The position numbers were made by a program, and so were the translations under genes. A DNA stretch of 64,000 bases from Sesamum alatum (lineage: Eukaryota; Streptophyta; Magnoliopsida; Lamiales; Pedaliaceae). Of the stretch, positions 11,483 to 23,924 are shown in pieces. The notes under the pieces were generated by a model. The model had not been told where the DNA came from. It did no database searches and saw only the letters and a program-made list of their open reading frames with translations. The stretch lies in contig JACGWO010000001.1 of the NCBI GenBank assembly GCA_034509735.1, positions 10,680,854 to 10,744,853 on the forward strand, in the 5' to 3' direction. Every line of letters starts with the position of its first letter. The first letter of the stretch is position 1.

Positions 11483-13329
11483 ATGGAGGGGGTTGGAGGT
11501 GAGGGTACCTCAACAGCAGCTGCGGCATTGAACCAACGGAGGCATGAAGTGTCAAAGCTTTTCCAGTATTATTTAGATAAATCTACTCCACATGCTCCTT
11601 ATCGATGGATTGGGACTTTTCTTTTAATGTGCCTTTATGCCCTGCGGGTCTACTATGTTCAAGGATTCTACATTGTGACCTATGGTTTGGGGATCTACAT
11701 TTTGAATTTGCTCATTGGATTTTTGTCACCTCTTGTTGACCCGGAGCTGGAACCGACAGATGGACCTCTGCTGCCAACAAAGGGCTCAGATGAATTTAAG
11801 CCTTTCATTCGTCGTCTCCCTGAGTTCAAATTCTGGTGATTGTTTTGGCACTCTTTGTCCTTGTCTTGGCAACGTGAGGCCTGATGTCTTAGACATTTTG
11901 AAATTGGATTCACGTGGCATTTTGCATGTTAGGTTTCTTCTTAGCAATTCTATGGCTACTTGAATCTTATAAAGTCGTTTGGTGGTATGTCTTGCCTAAC
12001 TATAGACATCCTGGATAGTGATAGAGACCTGTTACAACTAAATCTTCTGATGCATGAGTTACTAGAAACAACTGTTTTTTGAACTTGGAATAAAAGTGGT
12101 TAGGAGATGTTGAAGATGCCATATGTCTCGCAGACCAGTCTTGATTTATTTTGATAATGTCCAGTGATCCTGGTTATTCTCTGTTTTCAGGTGGTGTTGA
12201 AAATCGTAAGACATGGTTTAAACATTGTTGTTCTCTCCTACTAATAGGGGAATAATGTGCTCCAATTTGGTACCATGCATTCAAAAAATTTCTGAGATGC
12301 TGCTTAGAATATGATTGACTATGTCTGTTTGCTGCTTGGCTTGTGAAATTGTTGGACTTAATATAATCTATCTATTGAATTTATCAGTACAACCAGCCTA
12401 CAAATGCTTCTTGTTGAATCAGTTCTAGCCTTCCTGATTGTCTTCATTTTCCTTTTATTGTTTCTTTTACATTTTGTAGATTTGTTAATTCCCTATGAAC
12501 TGTGTGGTCAATATGGAAATCAGAGGAAATCAAAGTAGTTTATTTAGTAACGTAGCATACTTGACCAGAGATTCTGAAATACTCCTTGAACTCCATTGAT
12601 TTTGCGTCTTTCATGCTGATTGACCAAAGCTGAAAATATCTTGAGATCTCTCATGGACCTATTTATCAAGTTTCTGATGATATTCTGCATTACTACCATT
12701 GTCTTTGCTGTTTATATATGATAACAAATAAAACCCATGCATTTGCTTTTATCCACTGGAATTTATGTCAGATGCTTTCAACCGATTGTACTCTCAATTA
12801 TCACTCCATTCAACTTTTGATGCTGTTTTTTGTGCATCGTCAAATGCCATAAATGGCCTCGGAAGTTGCTTGATCATTTATTGGTGGATAGTCAAGCTGA
12901 TTCTGATATGTTATCTTCTGTGTATGCACATTTATTGAAATACAGTCAAGATGTTGATGTTGTTAAGTTTCTTGGTTTTGCAATTCCAGGTATGCCATCA
13001 CTAAGGCGTTCTGTGTGGCATTTATGATGACCTTCTTTTCCATGTTTGATGTCCCAGTATTTTGGCCTATACTGTTGTGTTACTGGCTCGTTCTTTTTGT
13101 ACTGACAATGAAGCGTCAAATCATGCATATGATTAAGTACAAATACATCCCATTCAACATTGGGAAGCAGGTGCGCTCTTGAAACTTATATATTATCCAT
13201 AATGCGGTGGCAATAGAAAGAAATTGCCTTTGTTCTTCCCTAGTGCTAACAGTTATGGCTTCTTGTTTATAACAGAAGTACAGAGGTAAAAAACCTGCTT
13301 CCAGTGCCAGCAGCCCCCGAGCCGACTGA
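11483..13329 (+). CDS. RER1: RER1 family ER membrane-protein retrieval receptor
   Basis: RER1 cycles between cis-Golgi and ER and returns escaped ER membrane proteins such as Sec12 via COPI. Exons: 11483-11835, 12990-13170, 13276-13329, giving 195 residues, within the usual plant range of about 190-212. Hallmarks: an N-terminal [20 protein letters not shown] segment, four hydrophobic spans (about residues 43-60, 62-80, 120-137 and 140-157), [18 protein letters not shown], and the tail [17 protein letters not shown] with a basic, Ser-rich end. The start is the ATG at 11483, just after a 3' splice site (TTTTGTAG, ending 11461); a 5' leader exon likely ends near 10590 (AAG|GTGAAA). Exon 1 ends TG|GTGATT, splitting the Trp codon. 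No defects seen. Confidence 0.93.
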
Positions 13330-13904
13330 ACTTCTGCTGCTTTATGATTCAACCGATTGAGAAAAATCCAAGAGGACCCGAGATAAGAGAAGAGGAAACA
13401 GACTGGGAATTATGGGTTTAGAATGTTTTAGTTTATGGGATTTGTATTTACATTGGAATATTAACACGTACCTAAATAGAATGATTAGCAATATGGTTGG
13501 GTTCAGAAGTGTGCCGTTGTTCGATTGTGGCAGCAAACTGTTATATGATGCAGGCAGATTAGTAAAGCTTCATCTTGTTTTAGACACACACCCAGGAAAA
13601 AAATGTTGGGTGGTTATGATGTGATCCATCTCTCCTGTTTTTGGTAGTTGATGTGATTGGTCATGTTTGTTTTATCACGTTTTATTATTTGTGTTGGCTC
13701 TCTAATTTCCCCAAAAGTAATTTGAACTCAAGGCGGAAGTGCTTGCCAACAAGTTATCTTGGCATGTTGTGTTGTACCAACCTTGAATGTCTCTCTTGTG
13801 TTCACGAGCCAATACTATATACTACCATTAGAATTCGAACATCGATGAGTTTACCACATCGAAGAAAAATACACGAATTATTACAATCTAATTTTAGAAT
13901 TATG
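13330..13904 (+). other. RER1 3' UTR and downstream DNA
   Basis: Follows the RER1 stop. Short open frames on both strands have no recognisable protein features. No other signal seen. Confidence 0.4.
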
Positions 13905-16115
13905 CATAATTTGGATTGTACTTGGGGTGGCAATTGGAACCGGCCTTGGGTAAACCTGTCCTGGGCTCGCCTCGTATGGATCCGAAAAATAGAGATTGGG
14001 GGAGGTAGTGGGTCCTGAAAATTAGGATCCTTTCGAGTGTCACTTGTCGCAACTTAGCCAAGAATATCTGTAGTGACTTGCGGAAGGCAAGGGGATGCCA
14101 ACTGGCACGTAGGTGCACAAACGACAAGTGAGTAGAGACTCTGACTGACTGGGAAGTGTAATACTGCTCGTATGGGAACTTTCTTGATGTGTAAAGATGC
14201 TATCCGCCAAGTATGAAGTCATTCCATGGATGTTTGGGCATGGGGATATAAGGGCGATTGTCGGGTGCCATCCTGTGCGCGAGCAGGATTTTCATGAGTG
14301 AAGCAGAGTGCTTTATCCTTGGAGATTTGCAAAAGTGTTTCAGTGGGGAGTTCCGTGGAGTATTGGGAACATCTCCCCAAGTTTCAGAGTTGGACGTTTC
14401 CAATTGAGTAGGAAATGACGATGATGTTCGGAGTCTGCTAATGCAGTGGCGGGATAGCAATTTCAGAATATTGTGAGGGCAATTTCCTTACAATGGATGA
14501 CCGGATGGAGATGAAATGTTGGAATTATGTTGTAGTAGTAGTAAGCTACGCAACAGTTCAAGTGGCACGTGATTTGGAATAGGACGAGGGAGATGTGAAA
14601 AAGGTGCGCTCCTTGATCACGTTAATGTCTACTGCTGGAATAAGGGAAATTCTTTTTAAACTTAGGGGGATGCAGTGGTGAGCTCCAGCCATCCCTCCCC
14701 CTGCAGCAAGGCACTAAATGAGCAATCCCTTAGGGGCATGTGGTGGCCTTCAAGGGCTGGTTCTAGGCAACTAGAATGGAGTGTTGAGTCACTGAATGGG
14801 GAGAAAACTAGATAGGCAGCATGGAGCCAGGATGGCCAACATTGGGCAAGAATCGAGCCACGAGATTCCAAGTGAACATGAGTTGGCCCGTAGGATGAGG
14901 GAAATCAGGAGTAACACCACTAAGCTGAATGAGTGATCGATGCAAGCACTTCAAGGGTCGTGGCAAACTCGTGATATGCACTATTAGGTTCTAGCCATAC
15001 ACGAGGGTCCGATGGATAAGATACGCGATCGTGGGGCAACTCGCGTTGTGGGAAAGTTGAGAAGCCACACCGAAAGGCAAGGAGGCATGTTGGTCATGTC
15101 GTGTGGGAACAATGCGAGATGTTGGCATATCGATTAGGCTTCGGACTTGCGATGTGGCCCTACTCGGCCGAGGCATAGAAGGCAGGCATGGCGAAGACAT
15201 GCGCCGATGGTGCATTGAGTGAGTGTTGGACATGCAACGGACGTTGTGGGCGTAAGAATGACTAGCAATGCCGAGGCGGAGCGAGGATGCTCCTGGTCGT
15301 TGGGGATGTATCAAAAGAAACCCGAGATTGTGGGCGAGATGTATGGAGACAAACTAGTTAGTTGGGACCCGACACGAAAACACGCAAGGGCGTGAGAGCC
15401 ACAACCCTCGACGAGCATGGGCACTTTGAATAGGAGAATGTACGAGCATGAGGTTCCACAAAGGGATGCGTTCAAATGTCGTGCCGGTGAGCTTCGAGTG
15501 TTGAAGACACATGACGGGCAACCGTTAAGACTCGAATGGATGAATGCTGGTCTAAGGTTGAGTGTAACCTAGATGCCAAACGGGCGAAAAAGATATTCTG
15601 CTGTGAGACAAAGAGTCCGTCCTTTACACCGAGTTTGGGGTGGGTCTCGAGTACATAAGGACCCAGGCCATAATCGGCCACGATAAAATTAATTATATAT
15701 TTATTGATATTATTTGTAAATTTTCCACCTCCATATCAACTTCTCTCTTTCTTGATCTTTTTCTCTTTCTCTCTTTCTCTCTCATGCTTTGCCCTGACCC
15801 TCTTTTCCTTGATTTCTCTCGCCTCTCACCGCATTGCGTCGCCACTAGCCTCGTCTTGCCTCTCCTCGCCTCTCATTGCATCACCGTGCCTTGCGTCGCC
15901 TCTCACCGCCTCGTTGCTCGCCGTTCACTGTCGTTGCCTATCTCATTTTCCTTAATCTTTTTTTTTTCAAAAAAAAAATAAGTGAAAACTCGAATTTATT
16001 GGGACAGACCTGCCCAGTCGGGTTTTGTAGCAGAGCGGGGCAGATCCCACATCCATCCTAACATTGATGGGGCGGGTCCTGAGTCCATCCATACCCGACC
16101 AGTTGTCATTCCTAA
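13905..16115. repeat. Composite repeat: GC-richer block inside a split GGGTGGCAA-type element
   Basis: The ends look like halves of one common plant repeat: left GGGGTGGCAATTGGAACCGG at 13924, right (reversed) ACCCGACCAGTTGTCATTCC at 16096-16115. Between them lies about 1.65 kb (14030-15690) with a composition unlike the surroundings: higher GC, no long frame, frequent GCGAG, GGCAAG and CGTGGG words, as in the non-coding parts of LTR elements. Bases 15730-15960 are degenerate CT/CCTCGCCTCTC low-complexity sequence. I found no primer-binding site, polypurine tract or matching LTR pair, so the class is unknown. Confidence 0.4.
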
Positions 16116-16351
16116 TTGTAATCTCATTTCTATCACATCATTGATTATTTATTTGACTTGTAAGTTTATAGCGAATAGTTTTCCATCTGCACAATTAATA
16201 GTCTTTTATCTAAAAATCTTGTTCAAGAGTTAGGGCTCGCACTACACACTTGGAAGTTGAGTCTTTTTTTTTTTTTTATTACAAATTCACGTGTTCTTAA
16301 TTTCCTTTATTTTTATAATAGCTACAATTTATTACTTATAATTATAATTTA

Positions 16352-17555
16352 GGGTAAATTGCATAACACTCCCCTGTGTTTTAAGAAAATAGCGCAAAAT
16401 CCCCCTGTTTTATATTTATATGCAAAAAATCCCCCGTATTATTTAAAAGGCAGCAAAATACCCCCTCTCCGTTAGATTTTAAGGGAGAGTGATTAGCACG
16501 CGCGGGTGGTGCGAGTTGGCCTCGTTTTTTGCTATTTTTACTGTTACATTTACTTAGCAATGTCCATTTTGCCCCTTTTGTTAGACATTTAAGTGTGCAA
16601 ATATTATCCCACTCTCACTTTGCAAAGAGCATCATTTAAAAAAAAAATACATAATAGTGATTAGTTTAATTTATTATTTAGTTTTAATATATTTTATTAA
16701 ATTATATTTATTTATGGAATATATTAACTAAAATACCTAATATATATATATAATTTAAAAAAAATTAAAAAATTAAATTAACAAATCCCAACACAAAAAT
16801 TTATATACTAAAATTCACTTTTTAAATTTAAAGTATATTTATTTATAGAATATAGTAATTTTATATGTATAAGATATATACATTATCGCCGCCGCCTCTG
16901 TGAGCGGCGACTCTAGGCGGCGGCGCTGGGCGACCTCGCCGTCACCCTGCGCAAGCAAAACAGGGGTGACGGTGATGTCGCCCCCGCGGAAAGGGGCGAC
17001 CTCACCGTCGCGTCGCCCCTCGATTGGGGGCGACGGAGCCATTTCTTCTCGGTCTCCCAGATCTATGGCCAAGAAGGCGGAGGCGTTAGGGTAGACGAGA
17101 ACGGCGACAGGGAAGGCAATGGATGTCGGAAGGCAGAGGTTTTGTGTGGGAAGACAACCATTTCTTTCTTCTTTCTTTTTTCTTTTTTTCTTAACAAAAA
17201 ATTATTTATTTTTATTGTTTGTAATCTTTTTATTTTATATAAATTTTATATAAATATATACATATGAAATAAATCTACATATCTATAACTGTATATATAT
17301 ATTTAATAAATTTTTTTTTTAAAAATAACTTAAAATCTGAACCGTTCATTTTTAACTATTGAAAATCAATGACTATCATGAAAAGGTTATAATGGTCAAC
17401 TCCTTAAAAAAATTAACGCTGTTAATTCTAACTAATGGAAAGGGAGAGTGTAATTTATCTTGAAAAATACATGAGTTTTTTTTGCCAATAAAATTAACAC
17501 AAGGAAATTTTTAACTAAAAAAATATAACACAAGGGGATTTTATGCAATTTATCC
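16352..17555. mobile_element. MULE-type TIR element with GC-rich internal segment
   Basis: Ends are inverted: GGGTAAATTGCATAA at 16352 and its diverged complement TTATGCAATTTATCC to 17555. The flanks are an exact 9-bp target duplication TATAATTTA (16343-16351 and 17556-17564), the Mutator-superfamily signature. The inverted similarity extends inward past the repeated CCCCCTGT / ACAAGGGG words. Inside, 16885-17150 is strikingly GC-rich (GGCGGCGGCGCTGGGCGACC type) in an otherwise AT-rich element, and a short frame crosses it on either strand. No transposase is present. The GC-rich part could be captured host DNA (Pack-MULE style) or a low-complexity expansion; I recognise no source gene. Confidence 0.8.
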
Positions 17556-17564
17556 TATAATTTA

Positions 17565-18043
17565 TTATTAATTTTGATAGTTGATGCATTAATTGTTATA
17601 ACTAAATAGTTGCCACATACGATGCGTGTGCGTAATCTTTTTTTTTTCTTTGTATTTATTTAACTCAGTGAAAAAGATGATGGTAAAATGAATAACTTAT
17701 TAAGTTAGTATAGATAAACTATATAAATCAACGTATTACATTTAAAACAAAAAAAAAAATTGAGGGGTAACACAAAAAAAAAATAGTGTATTGGTATCAT
17801 AAACCATTATTTATAAGAAAAAAAAAACCCATTTTTTTATATTAGTGCAGATAATACTAACGATCAAATCACACTTAGTGCATTTATTTAATTAAATAAA
17901 ATAGAGAAAATAAAAAATGAGTAACTAAAAATTAATACAATAGATAAACTTTAAATTTACACGAAGAAAAATAATCGATATAACAATTTAATTTAAGAAA
18001 TATTGATTTACGAAAGAAGTAAATATAAATAAGAATATTTTAA
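17565..18043. other. AT-rich intergenic DNA
   Basis: Spacer between two MULE-type elements; poly-A and poly-T runs, no gene or repeat boundaries seen. Confidence 0.4.
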
Positions 18044-18523
18044 GGAAAAATTATTTTTTTAGTTCGCTAAGTATGCCCAATATTAATTTTAATCCAGTAA
18101 CTAACTAACTATGCTCATTTTTTTCTACGTACAGTAGTCCTCCGGTGGTCGATTTTTTATTTTTTAGCTGAAAATATTACATGACATGCCAACTGGACAT
18201 GTTTTGAAAATTTTTAAGCCTACGTGACAATTGAAATGAGGTGGATTTTAATTTGAATGCCACCTAATACATGTGGTTGTACACGTGACAACTAATACAT
18301 GTAGCTTTACACGTGTATAAGTTGCCAGAAATTAACCAAATAGTTGCCACATGTGCATTTTCAAGGTAATTTCAAAATATCGCCAGAAAATTGAGTAAAA
18401 AATCCTAGTTCGGACTAAATCTCATCAATTTTACAAGTTACTGGACTTAGAAAAAGATAAATATAATTAACGAATTAAAATTAATATTGAGCATACTTAA
18501 TGAACTAAAAAAATAATTTTCCC
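18044..18523. mobile_element. 480-bp MULE-type MITE next to the SPB1 promoter
   Basis: The left end GGAAAAATTATTTTTTTAGT and the inverted right end form TIRs of about 60 bases, with internal matches such as AAGTATGCCCAATATTAATT against its reversed partner. The flanks are an exact 9-bp duplication ATATTTTAA (18035-18043, 18524-18532). No coding capacity. The right end is about 185 bases upstream of the SPB1 start codon, so it may contribute to or delimit that promoter. Confidence 0.85.
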
Positions 18524-18618
18524 ATATTTTAATACCAAAAATAGTTGCAATAAAAAAAGGAATAAAACAAAATATTTAATCCGTGGAATAAGTCGGTCAA
18601 AACAAACACGGAGCCCTT

Positions 18619-18626
18619 AAACCCTA
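18619..18626 (+). promoter_or_regulatory. telo-box upstream of SPB1
   Basis: AAACCCTA, 82 bases before the SPB1 start codon; a second partial copy (ACCCTAA) lies at 18674-18680. In plants this element is common upstream of ribosomal-protein and ribosome-biogenesis genes, which fits the gene it precedes. Confidence 0.6.
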
Positions 18627-18707
18627 ATATGATATCTCACCACGCAGCTACAAACACTCATCATCTCCGTTAGACCCTAACACTCATCTTCCCTCAACCA
18701 CCGCTCC

Positions 18708-21700
18708 ATGGGAAAAGTGAAGGGAAAGCACCGCTTGGATACATACTATCACTTAGCCAAAGAACACGGCTACAGATCCAGAGCAGCCTGGAAACTCGTC
18801 CAGCTTGACTCCAAATTCGGCTTCCTCCGCTCGGCTCATTCTGTGCTCGACCTTTGCGCCGCCCCTGGAGGATGGATGCAAGTCTCCGTAGAGCGTGTTC
18901 CCGTCGGAAGCCTCGTAGTCGGCGTCGACCTCGATCCGATTCGACCCATCCGTGGCGCCATTTCGGTGCAGGAGGATATAACTGAGCCTAAGTGTCGGGC
19001 TACTGTTAAGAGAATTATGGCGGAGAACGGATGCCGTGCGTTTGATTTGGTGTTGCATGATGGATCGCCGAATGTTGGTGGTGCATGGGCGAAGGAGGCA
19101 ACTAGTCAGAATGCGTTGGTTATTGATTCGGTGAAGCTTGCTACTGAGTTATTGGCTCCGAAAGGAAATTTTGTCACGAAGGTATGGACAAATAACTATA
19201 TATTTATATTTATTCGAAGTGTATTTGCAGGAGGACTGCATTTTGTTGGCGCGATTAAAGAGAAATTACTTTCATTAGGTTTTCAATGCATTTTCCCCAA
19301 AATCTAGTTCCATTTAATTATTACTATGAGTTACACCCGCATTTGCTGTGATGTTTTCCATGTGGCATCAAATTGAGTCAATAGAAACAGAAAACAATTC
19401 CCTCACCAATGTATATATGGCTATAGTGATTGGTATACCTTTTTTTTCGAGTTTGTATGATGATTTGTGGGGTATAATTGATGCCACAAAAATGGTTTTG
19501 GGGAAAAAAGAACAGTTCGCTTAATGCTATGTGGATGCATATTGTAATGGCAGAATGTGCAACTAAAAAGATAATCATGGAGACTTTGATTTCTTCACAT
19601 GTTACCTTAGCACATAATAGATGTCAATTGCAAGAACTTTTTGCATGAGGTTGAGGATTATTGGGGAAGACAAATGAAGAAATTATGTGATGTCTTTGAG
19701 TTAGATTTGTACAAACACTTCATTTGTGCTTTTCTGTAAAGTAATTGAAATGAAATTTTTTAGCTGAACTAAATATAGTGTAATTGAAATGATCTTTGCC
19801 TGAACTCAATCTAGGTTGTTTCGTCTTACCAAAATCAGCCTCAGTTGCAAATCACTCAATGTTTGTGATTTCATGAATCTCCATATTTGGTCCCGACTCC
19901 TGCAGGACAAATATGTGTAGATGAGTGTGCTGATGGAGTAGTTTTTGTTATTGCTGATGGGGTAGTTTTTGTTATTGCTGATGTTAGAGTTTGTAATATA
20001 ATGCTGTGTGTCTAAATTCTTGGATCTAGCCCTTACAGTGTTCTCATTGACGTATATTGCATGCGTTCTCTTTGTCTTTTCTTTCTTTTTGAGTTATAGA
20101 ATTTAACTTAAGTCTAGTTGCTGTCTGACTTTCGTTTAACAACTTTCAACCAGCCGTTTAGTGAGTCCCTTATGGTTTTGGATTGTATTTTGTACTGTGG
20201 CTGTTCTATCTCCATCTTTCCTTCAATCTGCTCCAATAGATTAAATTCTTTATTAAAGAGGTCAGAAAGTTGATAAGTTTTATCTCTGGTCTTTTTGTAG
20301 GTTTTCAGGTCTCAAGATTATACAGCTGTTCTATATTGTCTTCGACAGGTAATTATTCATTCTTTTTAAAAAATTATATTTCAGTGTAAGACGCTCTCTG
20401 AGCTGGGAAATTGCCATGCAGCTGTTTGAGAAGGTCGAAGTGGACAAACCACAAGCTAGTCGAAAAGAATCTGCTGAAATTTACATTCTGGGTTTGAAGT
20501 ACAAGGCACCTGCTAAGATTGATCCTCGTCTTCTTGATGTAAAGCATCTCTTCCAAGGAGGAAAAGAACCTCCAAAGGTAGTTTGGCATCTCTATTAATT
20601 TTATTGCGATTTCAGGCCTGCACTCCTGCACTCCTGCTTTCAGTTTTCGTTTGAGATACTCATAAGTACGAATAAATAATGTCAGGTCGTGGATGTACTC
20701 AGAGGAACGAAGCAGAAGAGACACCGTGATGGGTACAATTTATTTTTGCTGCTATGCTGTTTAATTGGCTTGTGGTACTAAAGAGAAGATAACACCCTAT
20801 GTTTGGGACAAAAACTACTGTTAAGTAGTGCTGTCCCTTTGTACTGTGCTGATGATGCAAATTACCCTGCTTGGTGTTACTGCCAAATGCATAATTCATT
20901 ATAGTTCCGTTTCATCCCTACTTTTTCAACGTTATGTTTCATGGTGCACATGATACAAACTGATTGCCTCCTTTCTGTTCATTGTTTTTGGCCCTTATGC
21001 TTTCTATTAGATAAGACCATGATCTCTGTTTTTGTTGTGTTATTTAGATTTTATTGGTGTGTAAATTCTACTTTTTTATTTGTTTTTAAGTAGTAAGGTG
21101 ATTATCTTTGCAGGTATGAGGATGGAGACACAACATTAAGGAAGTTGTGCCCTGCTTCTCAGTTTATTTGGTCTGAAGCTCCTCTTGAGATCCTTGGTTC
21201 TGTCAGTTCTATAACCTTCAACGATCCAGCATGTTTGCCCATAAAAGATCATACTTTAACAACAGAAGAGGTGTGTTCTCTTATTGCTGGTGACGTGATA
21301 AATATTTCTGTCCTGCTTGTTACATTGAATGATTATGTGGCTAAGCCACATGATTTCTTTTGAATAATGCCACAGGTTAAGGCGCTATGCGATGATCTGC
21401 GTGTTTTGGGGAAACAAGATTTTAAGCATATCCTGAAGTAAGCCTGTTTGAAAAACCTAATTATTTAACATCGATATTTTTCATTCTCCCAATTGTAAAT
21501 CTGTTCCATCGATGACCTGCTCTGTCTTTCAGGTGGCGCATGCATATGAGGAAGGCACTATCTTCTTCAGAGAAAGCTCCTTCTGCTACCAGTATTGTTG
21601 AACATGAGAGCAAGGAAGATGAAGATGAGCGAGTTCTTAACGAAATGGAAGAGCTGACAAATGCCATGGAACGGAAAAAGAAACGCGCAAAGAAAATTCT

Positions 21701-23924
21701 AGCAAAAAGACATGCCAAGGTATACCCATTTGTGCAAATCCCATTTCTTTGGAGACATCACGACTCTCGTAACTCTCCGTCGTATTTCAGTTGATATATC
21801 TGATAAAGAAGTCCAGGACATATGAAGAACCATAATGTATCCCATGGATCGTGTTTCAATTTTTTTCTATTATGTTTAACTGAAATAAATCTGTGTGTTT
21901 AATTATTCTTTTTATTTAGTTTTGCTCTTGACTTTTACCAATAGAAATGCTATTGAGGCTGTTTAACTGATCCTCCTTTTATCTCATTCATCAGGACAAA
22001 GCTCGGAAAGCATTGGGCAGGCAAATGGATGCAGTAGAGGATGGTTACATTGATCAGGAATTGTTCTCTTTATCTGCGATCAAGGTACTTCAGTATGTTA
22101 GTTTTTCTCTTCAATATCTCACACGTGTGCCTTTGAGTGCCATGCAATGGCTGCTGAGTGTCCATTTTCACACATACACAAAGATACTCAGCAGCCATTG
22201 CATGGCACTCAATGGTTGGAATGGAAAAGGATAATGAAGACGTAGTTTAGCTTTCTATGTTAAGTCTTACTGGGTTCAAATATTTGATCCTTGTCGAATT
22301 TCTTCTGATTCATTGTTCAGGGGAAGAAAGATCTTGTGGCTGTTGACAACAATGAATTTGATGATGATGCTGGTGACATCAGAGATAGTGAAAGTGAAGA
22401 AAGCCATGATGAAGCTGAATCGGACACATCTAGTGATGTGGACTCTGAGGAAGAACGAAGGCGGTAGTTGTTCTTCACTTGCTTGGATTTAAGTTTGAAT
22501 TATATGAATGGTCTCTTTGTGTTTCTAAAACTGACTAATCCATCCTGCATTCAGGTATGATGAAAAGGTGGAGAAATTACTGGACGAAGCCTATGAACAT
22601 TTTGTGGCTAAGAAGGAAGGAAGTACCAAACAGAGAAAGCGGTCAAAGCAATCGTACTCAAAGGATGATCAACTTTTAGAGGTATGTGCATTATGTCATC
22701 CCCGCAGACCCTACTAAGCATGCCACCCTTCCCCTTAAGCTCCTGAGCATGTTAAAAGGATAAAAATGTGTGTATATGTATTGCTGGGGTTACAGCAAAG
22801 AATTGGATTCTGGAATTTCTTTGTTAATCTGAAGAATGCTCTTGTATTCCGACAACAACAGAATTCTTTGGACCCTGATATGCTATTCCATGATAAATTA
22901 GAGTATTATTTAATTGATTCTGCAGGATGATGGTGATAGCATACTTCATTCTGATCAAGACTCGGACAATGATGGCGCTAATCATGAAGCAAACCCTCTT
23001 GTGGTACCACTCTTGGAAAATGCACCTACTCAAGAGGAGATTGCAGCACAATGGTTTAGTCAGGATGTCTTTATGGATGAGGATGAACAGGAGGAGTTGG
23101 ATAAGGACGACAGTGAAGATGAAATGCAGGTGGAGGCACCCCCCGAACATCCAAGAGTCACGGGGAAGAAAATGGAAAATTCTCCTGAAGAACCTAGCAG
23201 TAAGAAGAAGAGCAAGTTGCAGCCAACACAGTCTTCCAAGGTGGATGATGGTTTCGAAATAGTTCCTGCTCCTGCTACAGATTCAAGCGATTCATCCTCC
23301 TCCGACGACTCAGATCAAGATGACATTGAGACGAAAGCAGAAATATTGGCTTGTGCAAAAAAGATGCTAACGAAAAAGCAGAGAGAACAGATGTTGGATG
23401 ATGCTTACAACAAGTATATGTTTCATGATGAGGGATTGCCCAAGTGGTTTCTGGATGAGGAAAAAAGACATCGGCAGCCAATTAAGCCTGTGACAAAAGA
23501 GGAGGTAGCTGCAATGAGAGCACAGTTTAAAGAAATTGATGCTCGGCCTGCTAAAAAGGTGGCAGAAGCCAAAGCCCGAAAGAAAAGGGCTGCCTATAGG
23601 AAACTGGAGAAGGTCAGGAAAAAGGCAAATTCAATAACTGACCAGGCAGATATCTCTGATCGCTCTAAGAGCAGAATGATCGAGCAGCTGTATAAGAAGG
23701 CGGCAGCACCAAAGAAATCAGAAAAAGAATATGTGGTTGCAAAGAAAGGAGTCCAAGTCAAGGCTGGGAAGGGGAAAGTGCTTGTTGATCGACGAATGAA
23801 GAAAGATGCTAGGAAGCATGGTATGAGCAAACAAGGGAAAGGGAAGAACGGAAAGCAGAAAGGCAAAGGATCGAGGAAGAGTTCAGGGAAAGCAAAGGGA
23901 AAGAGGGGGGTACACAAAGGGTAA
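18708..23924 (+). CDS. SPB1: SPB1/FTSJ3-type rRNA 2'-O-methyltransferase
   Basis: Nucleolar AdoMet-dependent methyltransferase of 60S ribosome assembly; yeast Spb1 methylates the A-loop of 25S rRNA. Exons: 18708-19181, 20301-20348, 20422-20577, 20686-20732, 21114-21270, 21376-21437, 21533-21719, 21995-22084, 22321-22463, 22555-22681, 22926-23924; all phases agree and give 829 residues, normal for plants. The FtsJ domain comes first: SAM motif DLCAAPGGW (48-56) and the K-D-K-E tetrad as K29, D118, K158 and E193. An SPB1 middle domain follows, then acidic Ser/Asp/Glu tracts, then the SPB1 C-terminal domain (DEGLPKWFLDEE, VAEAKARKKRA, VDRRMKKDARKHG) and a Lys/Gly-rich tail. The start is the first ATG, with the conserved MGK-KGK-RLD opening. 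Intron 8 holds a 30-bp hairpin. Confidence 0.96.
22133..22212 (+). repeat. Near-perfect 30-bp hairpin in SPB1 intron 8
   Basis: Arm 22133-22162 and arm 22183-22212 are reverse complements with one mismatch (TGCTGAGTGTC against TGCTGAGTATC), separated by a 20-base loop. The size and pairing are those of a miRNA-like or siRNA-generating stem, but it could equally be a very young palindromic insertion. I do not recognise a known miRNA in either arm. Confidence 0.85.

Noticed and set aside
22927..23262. Alternative frame over SPB1 exon 11
   Set aside because: Overlaps the long, conserved SPB1 frame and lacks its own motifs.
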